DNA from: Atriophallophorus winterbourni
Lineage: Eukaryota > Platyhelminthes > Trematoda > Plagiorchiida > Microphallidae
NCBI GenBank assembly: GCA_013407085.1
Contig: JACCGJ010010535.1
Span: 1-64,000 of the forward strand
Reading direction: 5' to 3'
DNA: 64,000 nucleotides
Position 1 is the stretch's first letter, and each line of letters starts with the position of its first letter. A program made the position numbers and the translations under genes. Below the pieces are notes generated by a model that saw nothing but the letters and a program-made list of their open reading frames with translations, was not told the origin of the DNA and did no database searches. Shown in pieces: positions 34,001 through 44,385 of the stretch.

Positions 34001-34675
34001 GCAAAGATGGATGGTGTCGTGTGATGGCATAATCTGAGACAACCGTCATTGTCACGCTGACTTTTCTGATTTTTGACAAGTTAAGTAGCGTATCGGTCAT
34101 TTGAGGTTGAGAGGCGCAAATCGAGTCCTCTTTTTGACCAAAAAGATTTATTTATCTGGCTTCAGTCCACTCTCGGGAGTCATTTGGGGTGGCTTTGCGT
34201 TCGATTGCTGATTTTGTGTCCCAGCTGAAGATTCATTTCTTGGTTCAGTTGATAGGGCTTCATCAATCCTGGCAGTATTTAATACAGAGTGGGCTGCATT
34301 TATATCAGTGTTTATGTGATCGCTAAGGATGACACCTTTTGGGATTTTGTGTTTCCAGCATTTACAGTTGGAACGTACAGTATCAACCATAGAACTCATT
34401 ATTAAGTTTACTTTTGGTGGACGTGGCCCATTACCTTTGTAGTTTGCTGAGGAAGGCAGTCTAAAAGTATCCACGGCAACGGCCTTTTCGACGAAAATGG
34501 TATCAGCCAGAAAACTCCATTGCCTGTAGTCATGCTCAGCTCGCTCGTTAGCCTCAGGATTGCCTGCCAGTTCTGGAACTCCGACGATTATGAGATTGCG
34601 ATTAGATGTCTTTCTTTTGTCATAAGTATTGTCCCTCTTTTCGGACCATGGAATATCAGAATGAATACGAATATT
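31033..34675 (-). pseudogene. CR1-like copy, left palindrome arm (inner part)
   Basis: Minus strand, ORF1 C-terminus to 3' tail. ORF1 end at 34,474-34,148 (FRLPSSANYKGNGPRPPKV). Endonuclease at 33,957-33,211 (IAITETWLNPEI, ILIMGDFNLPN, GSSDHLVLNFDYL). RT at 33,069-32,036 with PQGSVLGPILFALYANDIP. C-terminus at 31,684-31,167. Tail ATTGAA repeats near 31,038. Lesions shared with 40,090-43,745: stop after the endonuclease, a ~32-bp deletion near 32,530, a frameshift near 31,850 and a stop near 31,697. Private lesions: loss of one A near 32,069 (breaks the frame before FADD) and of 17 bp near 34,060. Otherwise the two arms are nearly identical. Confidence 0.92.
31038..31115 (-). repeat. CR1-like 3' terminal block, left arm
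   Basis: Minus-strand 3' end: CTGTGGTTTTTTGTAAAGC, TATATGCTTTTTAGACCATT, then an ATTGA-type tail broken by the PLE insertion. The same block is at 43,690-43,752 and 62,176-62,250, and variants of it end all other CR1 copies here. Confidence 0.85.
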
Positions 34676-36440
34676 CAGCGATTTTCACCTTTGTAAATTG
34701 GAGAAATTATTCTGCGTTTCCAATCTGTAGGAATCACTCCACTTGCCAGTGTTTGCTCGAACAAGTAAGTGAGTGGCTTGTATAGAACACTCGCAAATTG
34801 CTTCCATATTTTCGGGGTTATTCCGTCGGCCCCAGGAGACGTTCCAGTTTCAAGATTAAATAAACCTTGAAGGACTCGTTTCAAAGTGACATTTATTTCA
34901 CTTAGGGCAACCGTGTTTGGAAGTGTTGGATTTGGGATGTTTATTGTATGTTCTATCGGATTGAATACCACTGAACAAAACGTTTCTAAAGCATCAGCAG
35001 TTTCTGCTGCAGTTGTTGCTGGTCCAGCTGATGTGTTCACGGACGCTACTCCAGGTTTCACCTTAGCTTGATCGTTAACCATACGATACAGTACTTTGGG
35101 GTTTCGCTCCATCATGCTTCTTCTTGGAAGCACAACTTTTCTTGGATGACAAATTTGTTTACTTTGTTCCGCAGTAAACGGAATGTTTCCCAGGTCTCGG
35201 ATGATGGGTTTTGCCGATGGTGTTGCCAAGCAATTTTTCGTACCGTTAACCACTTACGAGTTCAGCTTCTTAGTTTAAATTCAAATTTTTTTCTTGAGTT
35301 CATGAGGACAAATTCGGAGCTCACTTCGATTGAACTTTTGAGATTAGATATCAGCCATTAGATATTATCTCATGTACGTTTCTAGCTTCCGGTTGGCAGT
35401 TAAACGTGTTTTTCAGAGCATCACTCAACGCCATAGTGTTGATCCGCCTAAATGTTATACGTGCATCATTTGTTCTTACAGTTTCAAACAGATCGTCAAA
35501 CTGGATGACGACATGATCACTTAGTCCCAGTGGACTTTCGCAAGCAACGTTATCAATGTCGTGTTCATTGCTTGTCACAACGAGATCCAAGAGTGAGGGT
35601 AAATCGTTTCCGCAGTATTGGGTATTACATGTCATGTGGTTATAAAGAGGAAAATCGTCAAACAACTCACTGAATGCGCGCTTGAGGGACTGCTCTGGGT
35701 AAATGGTACTGCTCTGCAGATTCGGTAAATTGAAGTCACCCATAATCAAAAATTCACAAGTGAAGCTGGAAGTAACCATGCGAATTTTATCCAGTAGGGC
35801 GAGATTGTAAGTTTTCTGTGCAGGCAGTGGGCGATATACTACTCCCAAAACACAGTCTTCACCGTTAGCTAGTCGGACTGAGCACCAGAGTGTATCCAGT
35901 AACACGGCGTCTGGATCCGTAATCTCACGACACAGAAGGTTTTGGCTATAATACAAAGCTACTCCTCCTTCTCTGGTTTCACGGCCATGACGAATAAGTG
36001 ACATTCCTGGTTATTCTAGTTCACTATTTGTTTGCTGAGTCTGTAGCCACGTTCCCGTTACGGCGATGATGTCAGGTGAACATCTCAGAAAAACTGCACG
36101 CAGTTCACCGATTTCTGAGACATTGTGCGTTGGTGTAGATGCATTTCATAGTTGTTTTTCTCAACAAGGATGGGGTGTGGGGAAGGAGGCTAGCGGAGTG
36201 CAGAATATATGTTAGGCTGACTCTTCCAGAGTCGGCAACTGAAGGTTTTTTTGCTTTTAAGGATGCTTGATCGTTTTGAGATTGCACTGTTGGAATACAA
36301 TGATATATAGTATCGGCTGAATTTGTTTCTGACACGTCAACTACTGATTGACTTGGTAGTGTTTCCATTGAGCTTCGTGGTGCATCTATCTTTCCAATAT
36401 GAAGTTTCGATGCGCTTAGTCTAATTTCTCGCGACATTTG
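34676..36440 (-). pseudogene. CR1-like copy: ORF1 end, endonuclease, RT start
   Basis: Minus strand. From 36,437: ORF1 C-terminal region (IRLSASKLHIGKID), a conserved ADSGRVSLT block, then ORF2 start (KCIYTNAQCLRNR at 36,150). Endonuclease 36,004-35,351 (GGVALYYSQNLLC, LIMGDFNLPNLQSS, LGLSDHVVIQFDDL). Linker and pre-RT to 34,676 (MMERNPKVLYRMVNDQAKVK, TSPGADGITPKIWKQF, ASGVIPTDWKRRIISPIYKG), where it is cut by the left palindrome arm. The endonuclease motifs look intact, but frameshifts separate the pieces. Confidence 0.88.
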
Positions 36441-36469
36441 TCTGCGGCCATTTTCCCAACGAGTTTTGA

Positions 36470-36545
36470 CCTCAAAACTCAGAACTCAGAAAACTTTTTG
36501 GTAGAAAAAGCAGTAAGCCTAACAATAACCATAGGATGACAAGGT
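36470..36545 (-). repeat. CR1-like 3' terminal block with TTCTGAG tail
   Basis: Minus-strand 3' end: CCTATGGTTATTGTTAGGCT, a TACTGCTTTTTCTACC stretch, then TTCTGAG-type repeats at 36,470-36,495. The equivalent end is at 26,665-26,740. It differs from the ATTGA and TCTTGAA tails only beyond the common block. Confidence 0.8.
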
Positions 36546-38010
36546 ATATGGAATATATAAAAATATATATATATAATATCTCAAAAATTAATAGGGACAG
36601 TCACATACCGCATGGTTCGTCATAAACTCATTGAGTTTGGAAGCGATAACCTCAACAGATTCTGAGCGTGTGATTTCTTCAGGCAAATAGTTTCAAGTGA
36701 AACAAATTCTTGCTGAGGAAAAATTACGACGAATATCCAATCGAGAATGCGGAATGCTTAAAGCCTTTGAATGTGTTCGTGTTCGAGTAAGACCATTGGG
36801 ATTTAGCAAGTGTTTAAGGGGATGGTTTTCAGTATGCAGGATTTTGAATGTTAACAGGAGGACACTACGTATCCGTCGTTGGGTAAAATCGTGTAGGTTC
36901 AGTTTTAACATTCGTTCTGTGAAAGGCAAATTTCTGTAAGGGGGGACCAACTTTGTAGCACGATGATAAATCCTGTCGAGTAGTTCGATGTTCTTCCTCA
37001 GCCATGGTGCCCAGGCTTGGATGGAATATTCCATAACAGGACGTATATACGTGTTAATTACCCGGGGTAGGGTTTCGGGCGTAAAAATCCGGAATATTCT
37101 TTTGAGAAGACTCAAGATACGGCAAGCTTTATTGTACACCATCCGGCAATGATGTCCAGGCTTAAGGTTAAACGAAACCCATATACCGAGATCTTTTACT
37201 GCGGTGGTCCAGACGAGATCTTGCGTGCCAAGCTGATACGTGTGGTGCAGAGATTTTCCAAGCTGCAGCATTTTACATTTCGCAGGGTTAAATGGTAACT
37301 CATTTAACTGGGACCAACGAAATAAGGTGCACAGATCCCGTTGTAATGCCATACAGTCATTAACAGACCTTACACGTTTCCATATTTTAATATCATCGGC
37401 AAATAGTATCAAGTTGCATCCAATATCCTCTACTATATCGTTCATATACACCAAGAATAGAAGAGGTCCAAGAACCGAGCCTTGCGGAACTCCACTCGTG
37501 ACGTCTATTTTTCTAGATAAGGTGCTGCTAACGCGAACTTGGACGTGTCTATCAGTAAGATAGTCCCTTATCCAATTCAGCAATATTCCCGTTATTCCAT
37601 AGGATTCGAGCTTTTTAATTAAGATGTCATGGCTGACTCTGTCGAAAGCTTTGGAAATATCGATGTAGCAAGCATGTACAGCCTCACCTTCGTCTAGTGC
37701 CTTGGTCCAATCCTCGAACGTTGTAAGAAGGTTAGATAAACAGCAACGACCTCTTCGAAAACCGTGTTGTGCTGCGGTCAAAATATTTTGGTTTTCAAAA
37801 TGTTCTCTTATGCGCGCAGTCAAAATGCGTTCCATTAATTTGGAGATCACCGGAAGTAACGTTACCGGTCTATAGTTTGCTGTGTCTGAACGGCTACCGC
37901 CTTTATAAATAAAAGTTATCATCCCTGCTTTCCATTGCGGTGGTATTTTTCCTTCAATTACGCTGAGATTGAATATGCGAGTGAGAGGAGCAGTCAATGC
38001 AACGCGACAC
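36470..38010 (-). pseudogene. CR1-like RT with 3' tail, long open frame
   Basis: Minus strand. A 434-codon frame (37,997-36,693) holds the whole RT: IYKGGSRSDTANYRPVTLLP, QHGFRRGRCCLSNLL, YIDISKAFDRVSHD, SGVPQGSVLGPLLFLVYMND, catalytic FADD (about 37,394), KDLGIWVSFNLKPGHHC, YIRPVMEYSIQAWAPWLRK and KLVPPYRNLPFTERM. Only the last ~40 residues are frameshifted (near 36,705). It ends with the AACAATAACCATAGG block and a TTCTGAG-type tail at 36,470-36,495. The 5' side stops at 38,010 against an unrelated ORF1 copy, so the endonuclease is missing. Confidence 0.9.
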
Positions 38011-38019
38011 CGTGTTCAA

Positions 38020-38940
38020 CATATCTTTGCGCAAAGGGGCTGAAGACCGATGCCCTAGATATTCGTAGATTTGGGGATGCGGAACGTGTCCGTCTCAGCT
38101 ACATCATGCAAACCAAGTATATCACTGAGGAATCGCCATTGTAACTGATTGTATTTGCGCTGCACCGCTTTATCAGCTGCTTCATCAGCTTCTGGGACTG
38201 CAAAAAGCATTAAACTTCGATCATCCCCCTGATTCGTTTGGTCTTGTTACTGGGAATTCCAGTTCCTTTCCCACCAGGGCACATCAGCAAAGATCATTGC
38301 AGTGGTCTCTGAACGCTCCCTACGCAGGATAAAAGCGGATTGTAAGATGTTTTCAAGATCCCTTTCACAAGTGACCTGATTTTAAGCAGCCTTGACTGGT
38401 CCAGATTTGAGGAAGTAGTTTTACGATTTAGTCGTATCAATGATAGTGGTTCAACTGCCTCCAAGTCCATGTTGTTGAACAACATTTTCCATTCTTCTTT
38501 ATTGTGCTTTAGCCTGTCCCCTAGTAAGGTGGCACTCGTTTCCTTTACGTTGGTGCAAATCACGTTTAGTCCATGGAGCAAATGTACACTGTGTTTGTTG
38601 CTTTCGCTGGTTGCTGGACGTTTCAACTGCCCTAAATCGAATACCTATCATGTCCACTTTGGGATTATTTTGCACCATGACTTTTGGTTTTGAACCTGAG
38701 GGTTTTCGCTGAACCTTCAGATGAGCAGGTGGCTTCGGCTTCGTATCTTTTTGCAGTCCAGGGATGTTTTGGGCTGACGGGCCTTTAACAGTCGCTTGGC
38801 GTAATTAATCTACTCGGTCGCATAATTCTGTGCTCCTGCGTTTTTGGATCTACTTCACTCCCACCTCCTCCTATCTAGATAAATTTTACCTTTTTGGATT
38901 CCTCTTAACACAAGCATTGTGTTCCGGAGACAGAACAAGC
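38020..38940 (-). pseudogene. CR1-like ORF1, RNA-binding domain
   Basis: Minus strand. The readable part (38,626-38,294) has VICTNVKETSATLLGDRLKH and WKMLFNNMDLEAVEPLSLIR, the pre-RRM region of ORF1. It continues downward through an RRM-like core in shifted frames (SLMLFAVPEADEAADKAVQR, QWRFLSDILGLHDV, DTFRIPKSTN) to 38,020. The region above 38,700 is weakly similar to the ORF1 linker. Similar sequence is in the mosaic at 52,366-52,610. Confidence 0.72.
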
Positions 38941-39290
38941 AATTTTAGAAAAATCAGTTTTCTACATTTTGAACCAAACTAGACCCACACGGGCAAGTTT
39001 GTGTGCAACACTGAATATTGGATTGACTTTGCCACCTTTCGAAAGAGCTCGCTTTCCCACTTCGCTTGACACATTGGACCGGAAAATCGGATCCAATCTC
39101 AAGGAGCTACGACGAATTTCGTTACCCGCATTTTCTGTGGCAAGAGTATTCACACACCCACTTCCAACAACCTTAAATCCGCTTCGGACCCGACTTCGCT
39201 TCATACGAGCCGACGCGCGCATACCCATTTACCACACAGATCGATCGATAAATCTTTTCACCCCGGCGTCATGACCTTACGAGCAAGCAC
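38941..39290 (+). mobile_element. Probable CR1-like 5' leader of the right-arm element
   Basis: About 350 bp of somewhat GC-richer sequence directly before the PHD ORF1 at 39.3 kb, with a plus-strand open frame (38,969-39,274) lacking any motif. I read it as 5' leader because of its position; I have no second copy to define its boundary. Confidence 0.4.
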
Positions 39291-40620
39291 AGTAAAGGCG
39301 GTCACGTGTGCAAAATTTATCGAAAGGCGGTAAGTCATATGACCTGTGATGTTACCCTGACTGCTGATGCTATTGCAATTATCAATAAAGATGAAATGCC
39401 AGGAGTATGCTATATCTGTCATGTATGCAGAGTTGAACCTAGAAACTCTACAAAGACGACTGCGAGCTCACAGACTGAAACTAATATGGGGTGTTGACTT
39501 TAGAGGACCGCATACAGAGAATTGAATGTTTGTTAAATGACTTATTAATTAGCAAACTGAAGCCTAGACTTGAGTGTGGAGATTGTGTTTCATCTCCGTT
39601 TCTAATGAGACAGGAAGGCGAAAAATGCGATGATGAACATACAGACATACGACCTAGCAATTCAGAACAACTGAGACGTTCCCATGATCCGCGTGCCTTA
39701 GAAAGGTCTGAAACAAATTCCACACAATCCGAGAATAAAAAGCGAGCCGTTAAATAACCATCTGATCCCAAAACAGATAATGCTTCGGAGAAACGAAATA
39801 ACATGTGCATCAAACGTAAGGCACACTCTTTGAGTGTCATTTGTACTGACGTTCCTGAGTCTGAATGCACTCTCTTCAAAGACCGTCAAAGGCATGATGA
39901 AGAATAATGGAAGGAACTGTGTGAACTTATGAACCTTGAAACTGTAGTGCCGTCAGCATTGACCCGTTTACCTAGACGGCGTGATTCACCTCATCAGGAA
40001 AACCCAGACTGTTGAGGGTTAACTTAGAAAATGAGCGTGACCTGGAAAACGTACTACTAAATTCTTACCTACTTGGGTCTTACAATTCACTGAATATTCG
40101 TATTCATGCTGATATTCCATGGTCCGAAAGGAGGGACAATACATACGACAAAAGAAAGACATCTAATCGCAATCTCATAATCCTCGGAGTTCCAGAACTG
40201 GCAGGCAATCCTGAGGCTAACGAGCGAGCTGAGCATGACTACGGGCAATGGAGTTTTCTGGCTGATACCATTTTCGTCGAAAAGGCCGTTGCCGTGGATA
40301 CTTTTAGACTGCCTTCCTCAGCAAACTACAAAGGTAATGGGCCACGTCCACCAAAAGTAAACTTAATAATGAGTTCTATGGTTGATACTGTACGTTCCAA
40401 CTGTAAATGCTGGAAACACAAAATCCCAAAAGGTGTCATCCTTAGCGATCACATAAACACTGATATAAATGCAGCCCACTCTGCATTAAATACTGCCAGG
40501 ATTGATGAAGCCCTATCAACTGAACCAAGAAATGAATCTTCAGCTGGGACACAAAATCAGCAATCGAACGCAAAGCCACCCCAAATGACTCCCGAGAGTG
40601 GACTGAAGCCAGATAAATAA
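39291..40620 (+). pseudogene. CR1-like ORF1, nearly full length but broken
   Basis: Plus strand. PHD finger (VCKIYRKAVSH, CDVTLTADAIAIINKDEMPG, CYICHVC) has lost several zinc ligands by internal deletion. The coiled-coil part is at 39,491-39,757 (LTLEDRIQRIECLLNDLLIS). Pre-RRM: LSVICTDVPESECTLFKDRQ (39,838). RRM-like core in an open frame at 40,012-40,620: NVLLNSYLLGSYNSLNIRI, NLIILGVPELAGNPEANER, VAVDTFRLPSSANYKGNGP. Stops near 39,495, 39,756, 39,906 and 40,013. From about 40,090 onward it matches the left arm; the earlier part has no counterpart there, so this is the longer copy. Confidence 0.85.
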
Positions 40621-43600
40621 ATCTTTTTGGTCAAAAAGAGGACTCGATTTGCGCCTCTCAACCTCAAATGACCGATACGCTACTTAACTTGTCAAAAATC
40701 AGAAAAGTGCCGACTCTTTCGGAGTCAGCGTGACAATGACGGTTGTCTCAGATTATGCCATCACACGACACCATCCATCTTTGCTCACCAAAACTGTTCT
40801 TGGATGCCTATATACCAATGCCCAATGCTTGAATAACAAATTTGCCGAACTATTTGCTCGGTGCGAGACTAAACGACCTCAGCTAATTGCCATTACCGAA
40901 ACTTGGCTGAACCCGGAAATCCACGATTGTGAGTTAGAGATTGCTGGCATGTCACTGCTCCGACGAGACCGTGCGTCACGTGGAGGAGGTGTGGCACTGT
41001 ATTATGATCAGAGACTCAAGTGCAAAGAACTGACGGATTCCGACTTGGTGCTTCAGGACACGCTATGGTGTTTGTTGACAACGACTACAGGCGATGATTG
41101 CACAATTGGCGTAATTTATCGTCCACCAACAGCCCCGGAAATGTATAATACGAATCTACTTGACAAGCTACGCTTGATTGCCTCGAGATATCATACCAGA
41201 ATCTTGATCATGGGAGACTTTAATCTGCCTAACTTGCTGGAGACTAACAAAATTTCTCAGACCTCCACCGCTGCCATCTTCCAGCAGCTGTTGGACGGAA
41301 TCCCTTTGTATAATCACGTTGAAGGCAATACAATATACAGAGGTAGAGATATGCCTTCAATGCTCGATCGGATCTTGACAACTGAAGAAGACTCCGTCGA
41401 AAACATTACACACGATTGTCCGCTAGGTTCGAGCGACCATTTGGTCTTGAATTTTGACTACCTATGTCGAGCAGAGCGAACAAACGATACAACAAAAATC
41501 ATCAGAAAGGTATGCCTATCTAAATTATCAAAGGCCCTAAGTTTGATTACCGATTGGCAAATTGAAGGCATATAAGTAAAAGAGCAGTGGTCTAGCATTT
41601 TAACCAAGCTAAACCGAAAAATCAACTAAAACTCAGCATTCGTACCAAAACAGCGTGGAAATGCATTCGAATTTAAAATCCGCAGTCGCACTCGGAAATG
41701 GATTAAACTGCGAAATATGGCTTGGAGAAACCATCGCCGGTTAACCACCGATGCCACATGGGAGACCTTTAGAAAACTAAGAAACCAGGTCATCAAACTT
41801 ATTGCTGAAGACAAAATACAGTATCAAGCTGTCATAATGTCTAAAATGAAACGGAATCCCAAGCTTCTTTACCAGATTGTGAACAAGCAGTGTTCAGTGA
41901 AACCAGGAGTTGCGGCCTTGCGGACGCCCTCTGGAATGACCTCAAATGCAGCTGACACCGCGGATGTTCTGGTATATTATTATGCTACAGTATTTTATCC
42001 AAAGGAAAGCGTGTATATACAACTGGATCCAGAAATAACGCATCCTCTACCATTGGACACAATAACCATCACCAAAGAGGAGGTGCTGGGAAATCTACTA
42101 TCGTTGAATCTTAGAAAATCCCCCGGTTGTGATAAAATTACTCCGAATATACTCAAGCATTGTGCACAATCTCTATGCGGACCTCTGACTCAGTTATTCT
42201 GCGAATCGCTGTCGCAAAGTGTCATACCGACTGAATGGAAATCTGGTATAATCTCCCCGCAAATTACAGACGTGTTACCTTGTTGTCCGCCGTATCCAAG
42301 GTACCCGAAAGGATCGTGGCAAAAAAACTGAGCAAATACCTTGAGGAAAATAAGCTATTTTCCGGAGCGCAACACGGTTTTAGAAGGGAATACTCCTGCC
42401 TTACTAACCTTCTTCTTACCCTTGACGACTGGACTCGAGCAGTAGATGTTGGCGATACCATCCATGTATGCTACCTCGATATGTCGAAAGCATTTGACCG
42501 TGCAAACCACAGTATTCTCTTGCAGAAGCTGGAACGTTGTGGTATCACTGGCAGTCTGTTAGCATGGTTCGAAAATTACGTGACTGATCGGCTTGTTCAA
42601 GTCTCTGTGGACGGTGCTCTATCGAAGTCGGTAGCTGTGACAAGTGGAGTGCCTCAGGGATCCGTCCTCGGACCAATCCTCTTCGCGCTTTATGCCAATG
42701 ACATACCGGCTTTCATCAAATGCAAGATCGTACTGTTCGCGGACGATATAAAAGTGTGGTCGAAGATAAGTAAGTCAGAAGACTGCGAACTTCTCCAGAA
42801 GGATCTGGACAACCTCCAGGTTTGGTCCCTAAAAAATCGCATATTTTTCAATTTCCAAAAGTGTCACATGTTAAACATGGGCTTATATGTGGAGTACCAG
42901 TATTTTCTTGGAACACAGATTCTCGTGGACCATGGAACAAAAGGATTTGGTTGTGTTGATAAGCAACACCCTATGGATGTCGAGCCACTGCAACAACGTC
43001 TATCGCAAAACATCACAGAAATTGTCACTCCTAAAGAGAATTTTCGGTAGGTTCTCAAAACAGACAATTCCCTGCATTATAAATACGTGAATCAGACGCA
43101 CGATGGAATATGCAGTTCAAGCATGGTCGCCATGGCTTAAAAAAGATGTTGCGACTTTGCAACGAATATATCATCGAGCTACCAAACTTGTCACCGGGCT
43201 CAGCCGGAAACCCTACAATGAGCGAATCAAAACGCTTAATTTATTTGAATATCCACGTCGTCGTCTCCGAGGGGATTTGATTGTGGTTTACAATATTTTG
43301 AATACCGAAAATCACCCTCTACAATGCTTATTGAATCTACGGAGCTCGCATAATACAAGAGCTCACACATTTACTCTAAGTGTCCCTCACTCGAGACTCA
43401 ACTGCAGACGACATTTTTTGCCGTGCGAGTTTGTTTTACTTGGAACAATCTGCCAGATAATGTTGTAAACTCACCAAATCAGCAAACGTTCAAGAGAAGC
43501 CTTGAGGCCTTTTTGACCCTAAACCCGTGCATCGAAGAAAACTATACATCTAACACCATGCATCTACATTTGTTATCCCACCAATCTAAAACAATTTCTG

Positions 43601-43752
43601 CCCTTTGGATATTTACTTGATTCTTGAACTGCTCAGTAAGCAACCTAATCCCATTTTTGCTTGTTATATTATTCGTTGTTGCCATATTATTCTGTGGTTT
43701 TTGTAAAGCTATATGCTTTTTAGACCATTAAAATTGAATTGAATTGATATGA
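40621..43752 (+). pseudogene. CR1-like ORF2 and 3' end, right palindrome arm (inner part)
   Basis: Plus strand. Endonuclease in one frame (40,730-41,575): GCLYTNAQCLNNKF, IAITETWLNPEI, LIMGDFNLPN (GDFN at 41,212), GSSDHLVLNFDYL; all usual catalytic residues are present. Stops follow at 41,573. Linker and pre-RT at 41,717-42,331. A ~32-bp deletion near 42,256 shifts the frame. RT at 42,235-43,050: GAQHGFRREYSCLTNLLLTL, DMSKAFDRANH, GVPQGSVLGPILFALYAND and FADD at 42,736-42,747. A frameshift near 42,880 and a stop near 43,088 precede the C-terminus. The 3' end has TTTTTAGACCATTAAAATTG and a short ATTGA tail (43,725-43,747). Confidence 0.93.
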
Positions 43753-43962
43753 ATTGATTTGCGAATTCGAGGATAAATCCTCATTTGCAAATTAAAATTT
43801 AGCTTTCATGTGGGGACTAAGCTAAGTCCCACAATTGGTGCAATGCAGCACCGGTAACTGTTTGGAATATTTTTCAACATTCCAATAACAGCATGATGGT
43901 TAGGTTTTTTGTTTGAAGCCAGATTTTCATTAGTAAGTAGTATATGACGTTCGAAAAGCAGG

Positions 43963-44019
43963 ACGGAAGCACACGACCGGTTTCGCGGTTGTTGCCGCTC
44001 ATGAGATATGCGTATCCGT
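43963..44019 (-). ncRNA. Hammerhead ribozyme, unit 1, core mutated
   Basis: Same fold as in unit 2: outer stem I ACGGA with TCCGT, inner stem I GCATAT with GTGTGC, stem II GCGG with CCGC and loop CAACAA, GAAA, ACCGGT, C. The core reads CTCATGA instead of CTGATGA (43,999-44,005): the invariant catalytic G at position 5 is C. That G is essential in hammerheads, so this copy should not cleave. Confidence 0.85.
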
Positions 44020-44265
44020 GACCTGACATTCGAACGCCCATCTGACTTTGTGCTAAACCCAATTATTTGCGAATTCGAGGATAAATCATCATTTGCAAAT
44101 TGAAATTTAGCTTTCATGTGGGGACTAAGCTAAGTCCCACAATTGGTGCAATGCAGCACGGTAACTGTTTGGAATATTTTTCAACATACCAATAACAGCA
44201 TGATGATTAGTTTTTTTTGAAGCCAGATTTTCATTAGAAGTTGTATATGACGTTCGAAAAGCAGG

Positions 44266-44322
44266 ACGGAAGCACACGACCGGTTTCGCGATTGTTGCCG
44301 CTCATCAGGTATGCGTATCCGT
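44266..44322 (-). ncRNA. Hammerhead ribozyme, unit 2, conserved core
   Basis: Complete type I hammerhead on the minus strand. Outer stem I ACGGA with TCCGT, an asymmetric internal loop (TAC opposite T), inner stem I GCATAC with GTGTGC (one G-U pair), core CTGATGA (44,302-44,308), stem II GCGG with TCGC (one G-U) and loop CAACAA, GAAA at 44,284-44,287, minimal helix III ACCGGT, cleavage-site C at 44,278. All invariant core bases are present. The internal loop in stem I facing loop II is the arrangement that gives natural hammerheads their fast rate. Helix III is self-complementary and very short, so a dimer may be the active form. Confidence 0.9.
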
Positions 44323-44385
44323 GACCTGAATTCGAACGCCCATCTGACTTTGTGCTAAACCCAATTATTTGCGAATTCGAGTATA

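Larger units (their letters stand above)
43758..44385. repeat. Tandem 305-bp hammerhead-bearing repeat (retrozyme-like)
   Basis: Two full units start with GCGAATTCGA at 43,761 and 44,069, and a third start at 44,371 is cut after about 15 bp; periods are 308 and 302 bp. Each unit has a potential hairpin at its start (ATTTGCGAATTCGAGGAT with ATCCTCATTTGCAAAT), a second palindrome (GTGGGGACT with AGTCCCAC) and a minus-strand hammerhead. No open frame of note. It sits exactly in the short spacer between the tail-to-tail elements of the right arm and is absent from the left arm. Size, tandem state and ribozyme fit the small animal retrozymes and schistosome hammerhead satellites known from the literature. 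Confidence 0.88.

Noticed and set aside
38969..39274. Overlapping open frames on both strands of about 90-100 codons
   Set aside because: Both strands are open because the region is GC-richer with few stops. Position suggests an element leader; no motif supports a protein.
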